Part shown: positions 26,211 to 35,475 of the stretch, piece after piece
How positions within the stretch are numbered: the first letter of the stretch is position 1
Layout: each line of letters opens with the position of its first letter
Source of the DNA: Paenibacillus sp. HW567
GTDB taxonomy: Bacteria > Bacillota > Bacilli > Paenibacillales > Paenibacillaceae
Reading direction: 5' to 3'
DNA length: 64,000 bases
Assembly (NCBI RefSeq): GCF_000374185.1
Contig: NZ_KB910518.1
Span: forward strand, 6,709,286-6,773,285
The notes under the pieces: generated by a model
What the model was told of the DNA's origin: nothing
The model's input: only the letters and a program-made list of their open reading frames with translations
Database searches by the model: none
Translations under genes and position numbers: made by a program

Positions 26211-28718
26211 ATGCTAGGACTTGTAAAAAAAATATTCGGAGATACCAACGAACGGGACGTCAAACGTCTCATGAAGACGGTCGAAGTAATTAATGGATTG
26301 GAGCCGGATTTCGTGTCGCTTTCGGATGAAGCGCTGAAGGCTAAGACCGAAGAGTTCCGTGCCCGTATTGAGAAAGGCGAGACCCTGGAAGAGATTCTTC
26401 CTGAGGCATTTGCTACCGTACGCGAAGCTTCCAAACGGACGCTGGGCATGCGGCATTTTGACGTTCAATTGGTTGGAGGCATGGCGCTGCATGAAGGCCG
26501 GATCTCCGAGATGAAGACAGGTGAAGGGAAGACACTGGTAGGTACACTGCCGGTCTATCTGAACGCACTCCTTAGCAAAGGCGTGCATGTCGTAACGGTC
26601 AATGACTATCTGGCTCAGCGCGACAGTGCACAAATGGGACAAATCTATAACTTTCTGGGCATGACGGTTGGGGTGAACCTGAGCGGCATGGACCATGCTG
26701 ATAAACAAGAAGCTTATGCCTGCGATATTACGTATGGCACGAACAATGAATTTGGTTTTGACTATCTGCGCGACAACATGGTGCTCTACAAGGAGCAGAT
26801 GGTACAGCGTCCGCTCTATTTTTGTATAATTGATGAAGTGGACTCCATTCTGATTGATGAAGCACGGACTCCTCTTATTATTTCCGGACAAGCAGAAAAA
26901 TCGACAGAGATGTACTATGCGGCAGACCGCTTCGTGAAGAAGCTGACTGCTGAAGAGGATTACACGGTTGATATAAAAGTGAAATCCGTTGCTCTGACCG
27001 AAAAGGGTGTGGCTACGGCTGAACGCGCTTTTGGAATTGAGAACCTGTATGATCACAGTCATGTAACCCTGAACCATCATATTGTACAAGCGCTCAAGGC
27101 TAATGTAATTATGCGCCGTGACGTAGACTATGTAGTGAATGAGGACGAGGTTGTGATCGTCGATGAATTCACAGGCCGTCTGATGGCTGGACGCCGTTAC
27201 AGTGACGGTTTGCACCAGGCTATTGAAGCTAAGGAAGAAATTCAGGTGCAGAATGAAAGCATGACGCTTGCTACAATCACATTCCAGAACTACTTCCGTA
27301 TGTACCGTAAGCTGGGTGGTATGACCGGTACTGCGAAGACGGAAGAAGAAGAGTTCAAGAAAATTTATGGCTTGGAAGTACTGCAGGTGCCAACCAATAA
27401 GCCTAACCAGCGTGAGGATATGCCGGACGTTGTGTACAAAAGCGAAAACGGCAAGTTCAACGCGGTTGTAGCGGAAATTGTGGAACGCCACAAAAAGAAC
27501 CAACCTGTCCTGGTAGGTACCGTATCTATTGAGAATTCTGAACGTGTATCCGAGATGCTGAAACGCAAAGGTGTCAAACATCAGGTGCTGAATGCCAAGC
27601 ACCATGCGGCAGAAGCGGAGATTATCACCCATGCCGGTCAACCGGGCACAGTAACCATTGCAACGAATATGGCTGGCCGCGGTACGGATATTGTGCTAGG
27701 TGAAGGTGTGACGGATCTCGGCGGTCTGCATATCATTGGTACAGAACGTCATGAATCGCGTCGGATTGATAACCAGTTGCGCGGACGCGCGGGACGTCAA
27801 GGTGACCCGGGTTCTACTCAGTTCTATCTGTCGCTCGGCGATGAGCTGATGAAGCGTTTTGGTGCGGACAACGTGCTGAACATGATGGACCGTCTTGGTT
27901 TTGAAGAGGATCAGCCTATTGAGAGCCGGATGATTACCCGTGCGGTTGAATCAGCCCAAAAACGCGTCGAAGGCAACAACTTCGATATCCGTAAGGTTGT
28001 ATTGCAATATGATGACGTGATGAATCAGCAGCGTGAGATTATCTACAAACAGCGCCGCGAGATTCTGGAGTCTGACAATATCAAAGACATTGTAGTTGAA
28101 ATGATTAAGCCGGTTATTGACCGTATCGTTCATGCCCACTGCAGTGATGACATTCCCGAAAACTGGGAGCTGCAAGAGGTTGCTGATTATGTGAACAGCA
28201 AGCTTTTGGAGGAAGGCCAGTTGACCCGCGATGATCTGTGGGGCAAGGAAGTTGAAGAGATCATCGAATTCATCTTTGACCGTGTGCTGGAGAAATATGC
28301 AGCCCGTGAAGAACGCCTTGGCTCAGAGCTGGTGCGGGAATTCGAAAAGGTTATTGTGCTTCGCTCCGTAGACAGCAAATGGATGGATCATATTGACGCG
28401 ATGGATCAGCTCCGCCAAGGGATTCACCTGCGCGCATACGGCGGTACCGACCCGCTTCGTGAATATCAATTTGAAGGCTTTGAAATGTTCAATGAGATGA
28501 CTGCTACCATTCAGGAAGAAGTCGCGACCTATATTATGAAGGCTCATATTGAGACCAATCAGGAGCGGCAATCCGTAGTGGAAGAAGACAAAATCTCCAC
28601 AAACGGTGAGCCTGCCGAGAAACGTCCGGTACACGTCGAAGCGACTATTGGCCGTAACGACCCTTGCCCTTGCGGCAGCGGCAAGAAGTACAAGAACTGC
28701 CACGGCCAGAACGCCTAA
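26211..28718 (+). CDS. secA: Preprotein translocase ATPase SecA
   Basis: Motor that pushes unfolded precursor proteins through SecYEG. 835 residues, close to the 841 of B. subtilis. Walker A is MKTGEGKTL at 101-109, the DEAD motif is IIDEVDSILIDEARTPLI near 210, and NMAGRGTDIVLG and GRAGRQGDPG lie in the second helicase domain. The C-terminus carries the SEC-C zinc motif RNDPCPCGSGKKYKNCHG. AAAGGGG precedes the ATG. Confidence 0.98.
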   Translation: MLGLVKKIFGDTNERDVKRLMKTVEVINGLEPDFVSLSDEALKAKTEEFRARIEKGETLEEILPEAFATVREASKRTLGMRHFDVQLVGGMALHEGRISEMKTGEGKTLVGTLPVYLNALLSKGVHVVTVNDYLAQRDSAQMGQIYNFLGMTVGVNLSGMDHADKQEAYACDITYGTNNEFGFDYLRDNMVLYKEQMVQRPLYFCIIDEVDSILIDEARTPLIISGQAEKSTEMYYAADRFVKKLTAEEDYTVDIKVKSVALTEKGVATAERAFGIENLYDHSHVTLNHHIVQALKANVIMRRDVDYVVNEDEVVIVDEFTGRLMAGRRYSDGLHQAIEAKEEIQVQNESMTLATITFQNYFRMYRKLGGMTGTAKTEEEEFKKIYGLEVLQVPTNKPNQREDMPDVVYKSENGKFNAVVAEIVERHKKNQPVLVGTVSIENSERVSEMLKRKGVKHQVLNAKHHAAEAEIITHAGQPGTVTIATNMAGRGTDIVLGEGVTDLGGLHIIGTERHESRRIDNQLRGRAGRQGDPGSTQFYLSLGDELMKRFGADNVLNMMDRLGFEEDQPIESRMITRAVESAQKRVEGNNFDIRKVVLQYDDVMNQQREIIYKQRREILESDNIKDIVVEMIKPVIDRIVHAHCSDDIPENWELQEVADYVNSKLLEEGQLTRDDLWGKEVEEIIEFIFDRVLEKYAAREERLGSELVREFEKVIVLRSVDSKWMDHIDAMDQLRQGIHLRAYGGTDPLREYQFEGFEMFNEMTATIQEEVATYIMKAHIETNQERQSVVEEDKISTNGEPAEKRPVHVEATIGRNDPCPCGSGKKYKNCHGQNA

Positions 28719-28863
28719 GGCCAGCGGGCCTTTATCTTTTGGCCTTTGACCCTTGGCTTTATTTCCGCCGTAAACGAGTGAGCAGACATTAAACTGCAAA
28801 AGCTGTTTACAGCACTGTACTTATGTCTTGTTCAACTGTTCAAGGGTTATAATGACAATAAAA

Positions 28864-28911
28864 AGCGGCTGGGCCCGGGGGACTCCCCGTTTGCGGCCCG
28901 GCCGCTTTTTT
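28864..28911. terminator. Strong hairpin terminator after secA
   Basis: AGCGGC-T-GGGCC pairs with GGCCC-G-GCCGCT, enclosing a second hairpin CGGGG-GACT-CCCCG. Six T follow on the right and A residues precede on the left, so it could work in both directions. Confidence 0.85.
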
Positions 28912-29243
28912 GGGTTTTGGGAGTTATGTTGATTCCTAAGCGAAGCGGAAGGCGAAGTTCTTGAAACCTGGATTCAGGTGGAAGTAACGGAGGGGAAGTT
29001 TGGAACTGGAGGAGCGGAGCGTCCGCCTTTGTATTCAGATGTTATCCGCTATGCGGTACAATCAAAAAACATCTGAATACAACAGCGGCCGTAAGTCCAA
29101 ACATTCCCCGCAGTTACGGCTCACACCGAATCAGACTGTTTGAAAGAACTTGCTCTTGATAGCGGCAGTAACAACCAAAGCTACCAATGTCCAAACCGCC
29201 GGCCCGGCCGCAATATTTTATTTTGAAAGGTGAAGTGACCACA
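28912..29243 (+). other. Intergenic stretch before prfB holding repeat A1
   Basis: No open frame is convincing here. The stretch is mostly the family A repeat at 28984-29117; the remainder up to the prfB ribosome-binding site (GAAAGGTGA) shows no feature I can name. Confidence 0.6.
28984..29117 (+). repeat. Interspersed palindromic repeat, family A copy 1
   Basis: A 134-bp element that folds back on itself. The outer arms GTAAC, GGGGAA and TTTGGA pair with TCCAAA, TTCCCC and GTTAC at the far end. An inner perfect 15-bp stem pairs 29029-29043 with 29068-29082. The tip contains CCGC-TAT-GCGG. Copies 2 (38730-38870) and 3 (57783-57920, other strand) have the same plan with different but complementary arm bases. 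Confidence 0.85.
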
Positions 29244-30357
29244 ATGATTGACGCTAATGTGAAGCAGGACCTGCGTGAAATAGGCAAGAAACTAACAGAC
29301 CTTAGGGGGTCTCTTTGACTTAGATCTTAAGCAAGAGATGATCGCCAACTTCGAGGAAAAGATGGCTGCACCGGGTTTCTGGGATGATCCCGATAAGGCT
29401 CAAGGCGTAATTGCCGAGATGAATGCAGTGAAATCCAGTGTGGATCAGTACGAGAAGCTGCAGCAGGAATATGATGATGCGGCGATGATGGCGGAGCTGG
29501 CGGATGAAGAGGGCGACGCAGATCTTGCAGCAGAGGTTGCCGGGACGATCCGCAGCGTAGCTGGCAAGGTCGATGATTTCGAACTCCAACTGTTGCTTAA
29601 CCAACCTTATGACAAGTTGAATGCTATTCTGGAGCTGCATCCGGGTGCTGGTGGAACGGAGTCCCAGGACTGGGGTCAAATGCTGCTGCGCATGTACACA
29701 CGCTGGGCCGAGAAGCGCGGCTTCAAGGTTGAGGTGCTGGATTATTTGCCGGGTGATGAAGCGGGCATTAAAAGCGTTACTTTGCTGATCAAGGGGTATA
29801 ATGTATACGGCTATCTGAAAGCCGAAAAAGGGGTACACCGGCTGGTGCGCATTTCTCCGTTCGACGCCTCGGGCAGACGGCATACTTCCTTCGTATCTTG
29901 CGATGTCGTACCGGAAATTGCGGATGACGTAGAAGTGGATATCCGTACAGAGGATCTAAAGATTGACACGTACCGGGCCAGCGGCGCAGGCGGTCAGCAT
30001 ATCAATACGACAGACTCTGCGGTGCGTATCACTCACTTGCCGACAGGCGTCGTGGTGACCTGCCAGAACGAGCGGTCTCAGATCAAGAACCGGGAACAAG
30101 CGATGAAGATGCTGCGTTCCAAGCTGTATGAGCGCAAGCTGCAGGAGCAGCAGCAGCATCTCGATGAGATTCGCGGCGAGCAATCGGATATTGCGTGGGG
30201 CAGCCAGATCCGCTCCTATGTATTCCATCCCTATAGTATGGTAAAGGATCACCGTACTTCCGTGGAAACAGGGAATGTGGGAGCTGTCATGGACGGCGAT
30301 CTGGATGGTTTTATTGACGGTTATTTGCGCAGCCAGATTAAGACAGAAGCTGAATAA
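29244..30357 (+). CDS. prfB: Peptide chain release factor 2, with programmed +1 frameshift
   Basis: Releases finished peptides at UGA and UAA. The gene starts at ATG 29244 and reads 24 codons to an in-frame TGA at 29316-29318, then continues in the +1 frame (GAC at 29317) to 30357, 370 residues in all. The slip site CTTTGAC is preceded by an internal Shine-Dalgarno-like AGGGGG, the classic autoregulatory prfB signal: when RF2 is scarce, the ribosome shifts frame and makes more. The catalytic GGQ is in SGAGGQHINTTDSAVR near residue 250, and the stop-codon-recognition SPF is in RISPFDASGRR. It lies downstream of secA as in other Bacilli. Confidence 0.97.
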
Positions 30358-30460
30358 GGGTATACTGATAATTCCTACGCGTCTTCGGAGGTGTAGGGAT
30401 TTTTTTGAGTGTAACTTAAAGTATATTTATGTAGACGAAGTATAGAATAAGGAGAATCAC

Positions 30461-31354
30461 ATGCAAAAAATCAATTCACGCAACAAACCGCCACTGATTC
30501 CGCTGAACGGGCCGGTGCGCCATACGGTAGATATTGTACTGATTCTCGTTGGCTCACTGATTACGGGGCTGGCGTTCAATCTGTTTTTCTTGCCCAACCG
30601 GATTGCATCTGGAGGGGTATCTGGCTTATCGGTACTCGCGGAGGCCTGGCTGGGGGCTGAACCGGCGTTCACACAGTGGGCGCTGAATATTCCGCTGTTC
30701 TTCCTTGGAGTTATATTCCTTGGCAAACAGTATGGACTCCGCTCGCTGCTGGGGAGCTTTGTGCTGCCGTTGTTTATCTTTTTGACGAAGGATGGACCGG
30801 TGCCGACTACGAATCCCCTGCTTGCTTCCATTTATGGCGGGATTGGCGTAGGGCTGGGACTTGGACTGGTATTCCGTGGGCGGGGATCGACAGGGGGGCT
30901 GACGATTGCGGCGCAGATTATCCAGAAATTCACCGGCTTCAGCTTCTCGCTCTCTGTTGTGCTGCTGGATGGTACGGTGATTACGCTGGCTGCTTTTGTG
31001 CTGGGGATGGAACAGGCCATGTATGCGCTGATCGGTCTGTTCGTGACGGGCCGGGTGATCAATGCGCTGGAGGTTGGTTTCAGCATTACTAAGGTAGCGT
31101 ATATCATTTCCGACCAGACGGATGACATTGCACAAGCGATTCTCACTGATCTGGATCGTGGGCTGACCAAGCTGAACGCGCAAGGCGGATACACTGGCGA
31201 CAATCGCACCGTACTTATGGTGGTTGTGGGTCAAAATGAGATTACCCGGCTAAAAGCTATCGTTCGTTCCGTAGATCCGGGGGCGTTCGTTATTATAACC
31301 GAGGCACATGAAGTACTGGGCGAAGGGTTCAAAAGAGAGGTGCAGTCTCCTTAG
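30461..31354 (+). CDS. YitT-family membrane protein (DUF2179)
   Basis: Integral membrane protein of unknown function, 297 residues. About five to six membrane segments lie in residues 20-190 (for example HTVDIVLILVGSLITGLAF, WALNIPLFFLGVIFLG), followed by a cytoplasmic C-terminal DUF2179 domain (DRGLTKLNAQGGYTGDNR, then VRSVDPGAFVIITEAHEVLG). IASGGVSGLSVL is a family signature. AAGGAGAA precedes the ATG. It appears to be a single gene ending in a terminator that begins inside its last codons. Confidence 0.9.
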   Translation: MQKINSRNKPPLIPLNGPVRHTVDIVLILVGSLITGLAFNLFFLPNRIASGGVSGLSVLAEAWLGAEPAFTQWALNIPLFFLGVIFLGKQYGLRSLLGSFVLPLFIFLTKDGPVPTTNPLLASIYGGIGVGLGLGLVFRGRGSTGGLTIAAQIIQKFTGFSFSLSVVLLDGTVITLAAFVLGMEQAMYALIGLFVTGRVINALEVGFSITKVAYIISDQTDDIAQAILTDLDRGLTKLNAQGGYTGDNRTVLMVVVGQNEITRLKAIVRSVDPGAFVIITEAHEVLGEGFKREVQSP

Positions 31355-31373
31355 GGGGCTGCGCTCTTTTTTT
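31342..31373 (+). terminator. Terminator overlapping the end of the YitT-family gene
   Basis: GCAGTCTCC pairs with GGGGGCTGC (two G-U) around TTA, which is part of the stop codon region; a seven-T run follows. Confidence 0.75.
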
Positions 31374-31429
31374 AAAATATAAGACACCCATGCCGCTGCG
31401 CGGCATCACTGAGGAATGAAAATATTGTC

Positions 31430-31621
31430 TATACTGGTTACTGGGCTGGCGAAGGTAGGTCGGAACTTCTTGGTGTTACGAACCCGAATATAAGACGGAC
31501 CCCAACGACCCGGTGCATCACAGATTGTTGCTCCCTCCGGGGAAGCACGCAGGGCAGAATAACCTTAGCATTGGTCTTTGCACCAGCCTTAATAAGCGCC
31601 AGCAGGCAGGAGACAGAAAAG
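31430..31621 (+). ncRNA. Possible bridge-RNA region of the IS110 element
   Basis: About 190 non-coding bases lie between the YitT gene terminator and the transposase. In IS110-family elements such as IS621, the left end encodes a structured bridge RNA that pairs with target and donor DNA. Here local hairpins are visible, such as GCTCCC-TCC-GGGGAAGC near 31531-31547. The identification is positional; I could not fold the region. Confidence 0.35.
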
Positions 31622-32842
31622 ATGGAGATCCTCATTGAACGTTGTTGTGGATTAGATGTACACAAGAAGAGTATCACAGCCTGTATCATCACCCCGAAAG
31701 GAAAGGAGATTCGAAGCTTTGAAACGCTGACTCGCCGGCTAGTCGATTTAGTGGATTGGATTAAAAGCGAGCGGTGCACCCATGTCGCGATGGAGAGCAC
31801 CGGAGATTACTGGAAACCGATTTATAACCTGCTTGAACTGGAAGACGTCAAGCCGGTTGTCGTGAATGCGCAGCATATCAAAGCCGTGCCCGGACGCAAA
31901 ACAGATGTGAAAGATGCGGAATGGATTGCGAAATTACTCCGGCATGGGCTGGTGCAAGGGAGCTATATTCCGAATCGGGAGCAGCGGGAACTTCGGGAAG
32001 TGATCCGGTATCGGCGAAGTATCATCGAAGAGCGAAGCCGGGAAGTGAACCGATTGCAAAAGGTGCTGGAAGGAGGCAATATCAAGCTCTCGTCCGTGGC
32101 ATCCAATGTGCTTGGAGTGTCAGGACGAAACATGTTGGAAGCGATGATTCAGGGCGAAACGGATCCTTCGATTCTAGCGGACTTTGCGCAAAAGAAGCTG
32201 AAAGCCAAGAAAGAACAATTAAAGCTGGCACTAGAGGGAAGCCTAGGTCCTCATCAGTTGCTCATGCTGGAGAAACAATTAGGACATATTGACCAGTTGA
32301 ATGGGTTGATCACTGAACTGGATGAAGAGATTGAGCGCCGAATGGCCCCTTTTGCAGAGGACCTGAAGTTAGTGGATACCATTCCCGGTGTCGGTAAACG
32401 AACCGCCGAACAAATTCTGGCGGAAATTGGGACCGACATGACACGGTTTCCGAGCGCAGGGCATTTATGCTCTTGGGCAGGTATGACTCCAGGTCACAAT
32501 GAAAGCGCGGGGAAAAAACGATCAGCAAGGACACGAAAAGGGAATAAAAAGCTGCGAAGTGCACTGGTGGAATCGGCGCGAGCGGCAGGACGAAAAAAGA
32601 ACACCTACCTGTCGGCCCAATATCACCGGATCGCAGGCAGGCGAGGGAAAAACAGAGCAGCCGTAGCCGTCGGGCACAGCATTTTAGCGATAGTCTATGT
32701 CTTGTTAACGCGAAGACAAGCATATAAAGAATTAGGGTTTGACTACTTCGACCAACGAAACCGCGAGATGGTAATGAACCGATCCATAAAACGCTTGGAA
32801 TCGCTCGGGTATCAAGTAAACCTGAGTGAACAATCGGCCTAA
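31622..32842 (+). mobile_element. IS110-family insertion sequence, transposase gene
   Basis: DEDD recombinase of 406 residues, uninterrupted. I use ATG 31622 (MEILIERCCGLDVHKKS) rather than an upstream in-frame codon. The N-terminal RuvC-like domain shows GLDVHKK, AMESTGDYW and GRKTDVKDAEWIA, giving the expected D, E and D residues. The C-terminal Tnp_20 domain shows LVDTIPGVGKRTAEQILAEIG, SWAGMTPGHNESAGKKRS and KGNKKLRSALVE, with the conserved Ser region. The middle is coiled coil. IS110 elements lack long terminal inverted repeats, so its exact ends cannot be read; outer limits are roughly 31380 and 32950. It lies between the YitT gene and argC and breaks no visible gene. Confidence 0.92.
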
Positions 32843-32958
32843 CGGCCAATTTCAAAAAAATAAAAACATGGGGTTTGTTTTGGTATGCGCACTTTTGGTT
32901 CCTTAGAGCAACTTTATTTTCAGGGCAGAATTTATATGTTTTACTCTATAAATTATCC

Positions 32959-33019
32959 TTCTATTTCTCGCTGAAACGGATACCGTCCTTATAAGGACGG
33001 CGTAGCCGTTTCCACTTGT
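32959..33019 (+). repeat. Interspersed palindromic repeat, family B copy 1
   Basis: A 61-bp element. The core CCGTCCTTATAAGGACGG (32983-33000) is a perfect palindrome, and GAAACGG (32973-32979) pairs with CCGTTTC (33006-33012) to extend it. The flanks TTCTATTTCTCGCT and CACTTGT are shared with copies at 50124 and 51571. Confidence 0.85.
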
Positions 33020-33042
33020 CCCAATAAACTTAACGTTACGTG

Positions 33043-33071
33043 TTGTATTTATATTAATTCGGTCGTATAAT
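33043..33071 (+). promoter_or_regulatory. Promoter for the argCJBDF operon, with possible ArgR box
   Basis: TTGTAT at 33043-33048, a 17-base spacer and TATAAT at 33066-33071. The AT-rich palindrome GTATAATAATAC overlaps the -10 and could be an arginine-repressor operator, but it fits the ArgR consensus only loosely. Confidence 0.6.
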
Positions 33072-33126
33072 AATACATATTTCTAAGGACGGTATTCATT
33101 TTATCCATGATAAGCAGGAAGCGGGG

Positions 33127-34182
33127 ATGACAGTGACAGGCAAGCTGAGAGCAGCAATTGTTGGATCAACGGGTTATGGGGGCGTGGAGCTGATTAGGCT
33201 TTTGCAGAGCCACCCTGATATAGAGATTACTTCAGTGATCTCCTCTTCAAGCGCAGGCGCGCCTATTGAGGAGGGGTTTCCGCATTTAACAGGCATTGTG
33301 CAGCGCAATCTGGATGGAGTGGATGCAGCGGAGATTGCCGGCAGGGCGGATGTGGTCTTCACGGCAACGCCGTCCGGGGTAAGCGCGAAGCTGGTGCCGC
33401 AACTGCTGGAGGCAGGGCTGAAGGTCGTTGATTTGTCCGGTGACTTCCGGCTGAAGGACAGCGCGGAGTATGAGCAGTGGTATAAACATCCGGCTGCGCC
33501 CGAGGCGTATCTGCAACAGGCTGTATACGGATTATGCGAGGTGTTCGGAGAACGCGCGGCTGGCGTGGATTTCATCTCTAATCCGGGCTGCTATTCGACG
33601 GCTAGCTTACTTGGCTTGATTCCGGCATTGCAGGCTGGTTGGATCAAGCACGACAGTATCATTATTGACGCGAAATCAGGGGTGTCCGGGGCAGGCCGGG
33701 GGACGAGTCTGATGGTCCATTACTCCGAGATTAATGAGAATTTCAAAGCCTACAAGGTTAATAAGCATCAGCACATCCCGGAAATTGAACAGACGCTTAC
33801 GGAGATTGCGGGAGAGAAGGTTATGGTTACATTCACCACACATCTGGTGCCAATGACCCGGGGGATTATGAGCACGATGTATGCCGGGATGAACGGTAAA
33901 TACAGCGAGCAGGATTTGGTGGAATTATACCGTAAGTATTATGCAGGACGGCCGTATGTGCGGGTTCGTGATGCGGGAGTGCTTCCGGCGACCAAAGAGG
34001 TCAGCGGCTCCAATTATTGCGATATCGGCTTTGCTACAGATGCCCGTACAGGTCGGGTGACCATTGTATCCGTCATTGACAATATTGTTAAAGGCGCGGC
34101 AGGTCAAGCGATTCAGAACCTGAATTTGATGATGGGATGGGAGGAAACCCGTGGCCTTGGCTACACGCCTGTGTATCCGTAA
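33127..34182 (+). CDS. argC: N-acetyl-gamma-glutamyl-phosphate reductase
   Basis: Third step of arginine synthesis: NADPH-dependent reduction of N-acetylglutamyl phosphate. 351 residues. The nucleotide-binding start is IVGSTGYGGVELIRLL, and the catalytic Cys155 sits in FISNPGCYSTAS. Further family motifs are KHQHIPEIEQTL and FTTHLVPMTRGI. AGGAAG is five bases before the ATG; a GTG six bases downstream is a possible alternative. First gene of the arg operon. Confidence 0.97.
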   Translation: MTVTGKLRAAIVGSTGYGGVELIRLLQSHPDIEITSVISSSSAGAPIEEGFPHLTGIVQRNLDGVDAAEIAGRADVVFTATPSGVSAKLVPQLLEAGLKVVDLSGDFRLKDSAEYEQWYKHPAAPEAYLQQAVYGLCEVFGERAAGVDFISNPGCYSTASLLGLIPALQAGWIKHDSIIIDAKSGVSGAGRGTSLMVHYSEINENFKAYKVNKHQHIPEIEQTLTEIAGEKVMVTFTTHLVPMTRGIMSTMYAGMNGKYSEQDLVELYRKYYAGRPYVRVRDAGVLPATKEVSGSNYCDIGFATDARTGRVTIVSVIDNIVKGAAGQAIQNLNLMMGWEETRGLGYTPVYP

Positions 34183-34203
34183 GGTTCAGCGGTCAACAAT
34201 ACA

Positions 34204-35436
34204 ATGACTCAGAAGCAGGTTTTTACCGTCGTGGACGGCGGAAGTATTACTGCCCCTAAAGGGTTCAAGGCTGGAGGGCTGCACTGCGGCCTCAAAAAAA
34301 CGGAACGCAACGACCTTGCAGCGATCCTCTGCGAGGTGCCGGCAACGGCGGCGGCGGTGTATACAACGAATGTATTCCAGGCAGCGCCGCTGAAGGTGAC
34401 GCGGGAGAGTCTGGTCGACGGCACGCTGCAGGCGGTTATTGTGAACAGCGGGAACGCCAACGCCTGTACGGGCGAGCAGGGTGAAGCGGATGCTTACGAG
34501 ATGCGCGCTGCCGCTGCCCGCTATTTGGGCGTAAGTGAGCAGGATGTTGCGGTTGCTTCCACAGGCGTGATTGGTGAGCTGCTGAAGATGGACCGTGTGC
34601 GCAGCGGTATTGCCGGACTGCCGGAGAAGCTGGATGGGGGAGCCGCAGGGGCGGAGGAGTTCAGCCAGGCGATACTTACAACGGATTTAGTTAAAAAAGA
34701 ATGCTGTGTTACAGTAACGGTCGGCGGAGTGGAGGTTACGATTGCCGGAGCAGCCAAAGGGTCAGGAATGATCCATCCCAATATGGCGACAATGCTAGGC
34801 TTCATGACCACGGACGCTGTGATTGACGGAGAGGATTTGCTCAGTCTGCTGCGTACAGCGACCAATACGACTTTTAATATGATTACGGTAGATGGAGATA
34901 CAAGCACGAATGATATGCTGGTCACAATGGCAAGCGGGCTTGCGGGAAATGAGAAGCTGACGCGTCTGCATGCGGACTGGGAGGCTTTTGCAGCGGCGTT
35001 TACGCATGTCTGCAGGAGTCTCGCGATGGCGATTGCCCGGGACGGTGAAGGTGCGACCAAGCTGATTGAAGTACAGATAAGCGGTGCGGTGCACGACGAG
35101 GCGGCAGGGGCGATTGCCAAGACGGTGGTCGGTTCCAGTCTCGTGAAATCGGCGATTTTCGGTGCGGACGCCAACTGGGGCAGAGTGATAGCTGCTGTAG
35201 GACGCGCCGGTGTGCCGGTATCGCCGGAGCGGGTGGATATTTCGCTTGGTGAGATTGCGGTGCTGAGGCAGTCGCGGCCGGTGGCTTTTGATGAAGAGAA
35301 GGCTCTGCATTATTTGCAAAAAAGCGATACCGTGCTGATTACGGTAACTCTGGCTGACGGTGACGGCAAGGCAACAGCCTGGGGCTGCGACCTGACTTAT
35401 GATTACGTGCGCATTAATGCCGCCTACCGTACCTGA
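34204..35436 (+). CDS. argJ: Glutamate N-acetyltransferase / amino-acid acetyltransferase ArgJ
   Basis: Recycles the acetyl group from N-acetylornithine to glutamate, and in bifunctional forms also makes N-acetylglutamate from acetyl-CoA. 410 residues. The self-cleavage site is the Ala-Thr in GMIHPNMATMLGF, with Thr196 as nucleophile of the mature beta chain. Also present are AVIVNSGNANACTG and VDGDTSTNDM. No separate argA-type synthase is seen in the window, which is compatible with a bifunctional enzyme, but this cannot be proven from sequence. The ribosome-binding site is weak. Confidence 0.96.
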   Translation: MTQKQVFTVVDGGSITAPKGFKAGGLHCGLKKTERNDLAAILCEVPATAAAVYTTNVFQAAPLKVTRESLVDGTLQAVIVNSGNANACTGEQGEADAYEMRAAAARYLGVSEQDVAVASTGVIGELLKMDRVRSGIAGLPEKLDGGAAGAEEFSQAILTTDLVKKECCVTVTVGGVEVTIAGAAKGSGMIHPNMATMLGFMTTDAVIDGEDLLSLLRTATNTTFNMITVDGDTSTNDMLVTMASGLAGNEKLTRLHADWEAFAAAFTHVCRSLAMAIARDGEGATKLIEVQISGAVHDEAAGAIAKTVVGSSLVKSAIFGADANWGRVIAAVGRAGVPVSPERVDISLGEIAVLRQSRPVAFDEEKALHYLQKSDTVLITVTLADGDGKATAWGCDLTYDYVRINAAYRT

Positions 35437-35475
35437 TTTGCGGCTTGTATAAAGCCAGGGAAGGATACTGATACT

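Noticed and set aside
26214..27641. 475-codon open frame opposite secA
   Set aside because: It is an antisense shadow of a highly conserved gene; its translation has no domain features.
28840..28863. TATAAT after secA as a promoter for a small RNA
   Set aside because: A strong terminator begins almost at the predicted start and no good -35 is present; no meaningful transcript would result.
31571..31621. Longer N-terminus for the IS110 transposase
   Set aside because: The added residues do not fit the family, whose proteins start close to the GLDVHK motif; ATG 31622 follows AGGAG.
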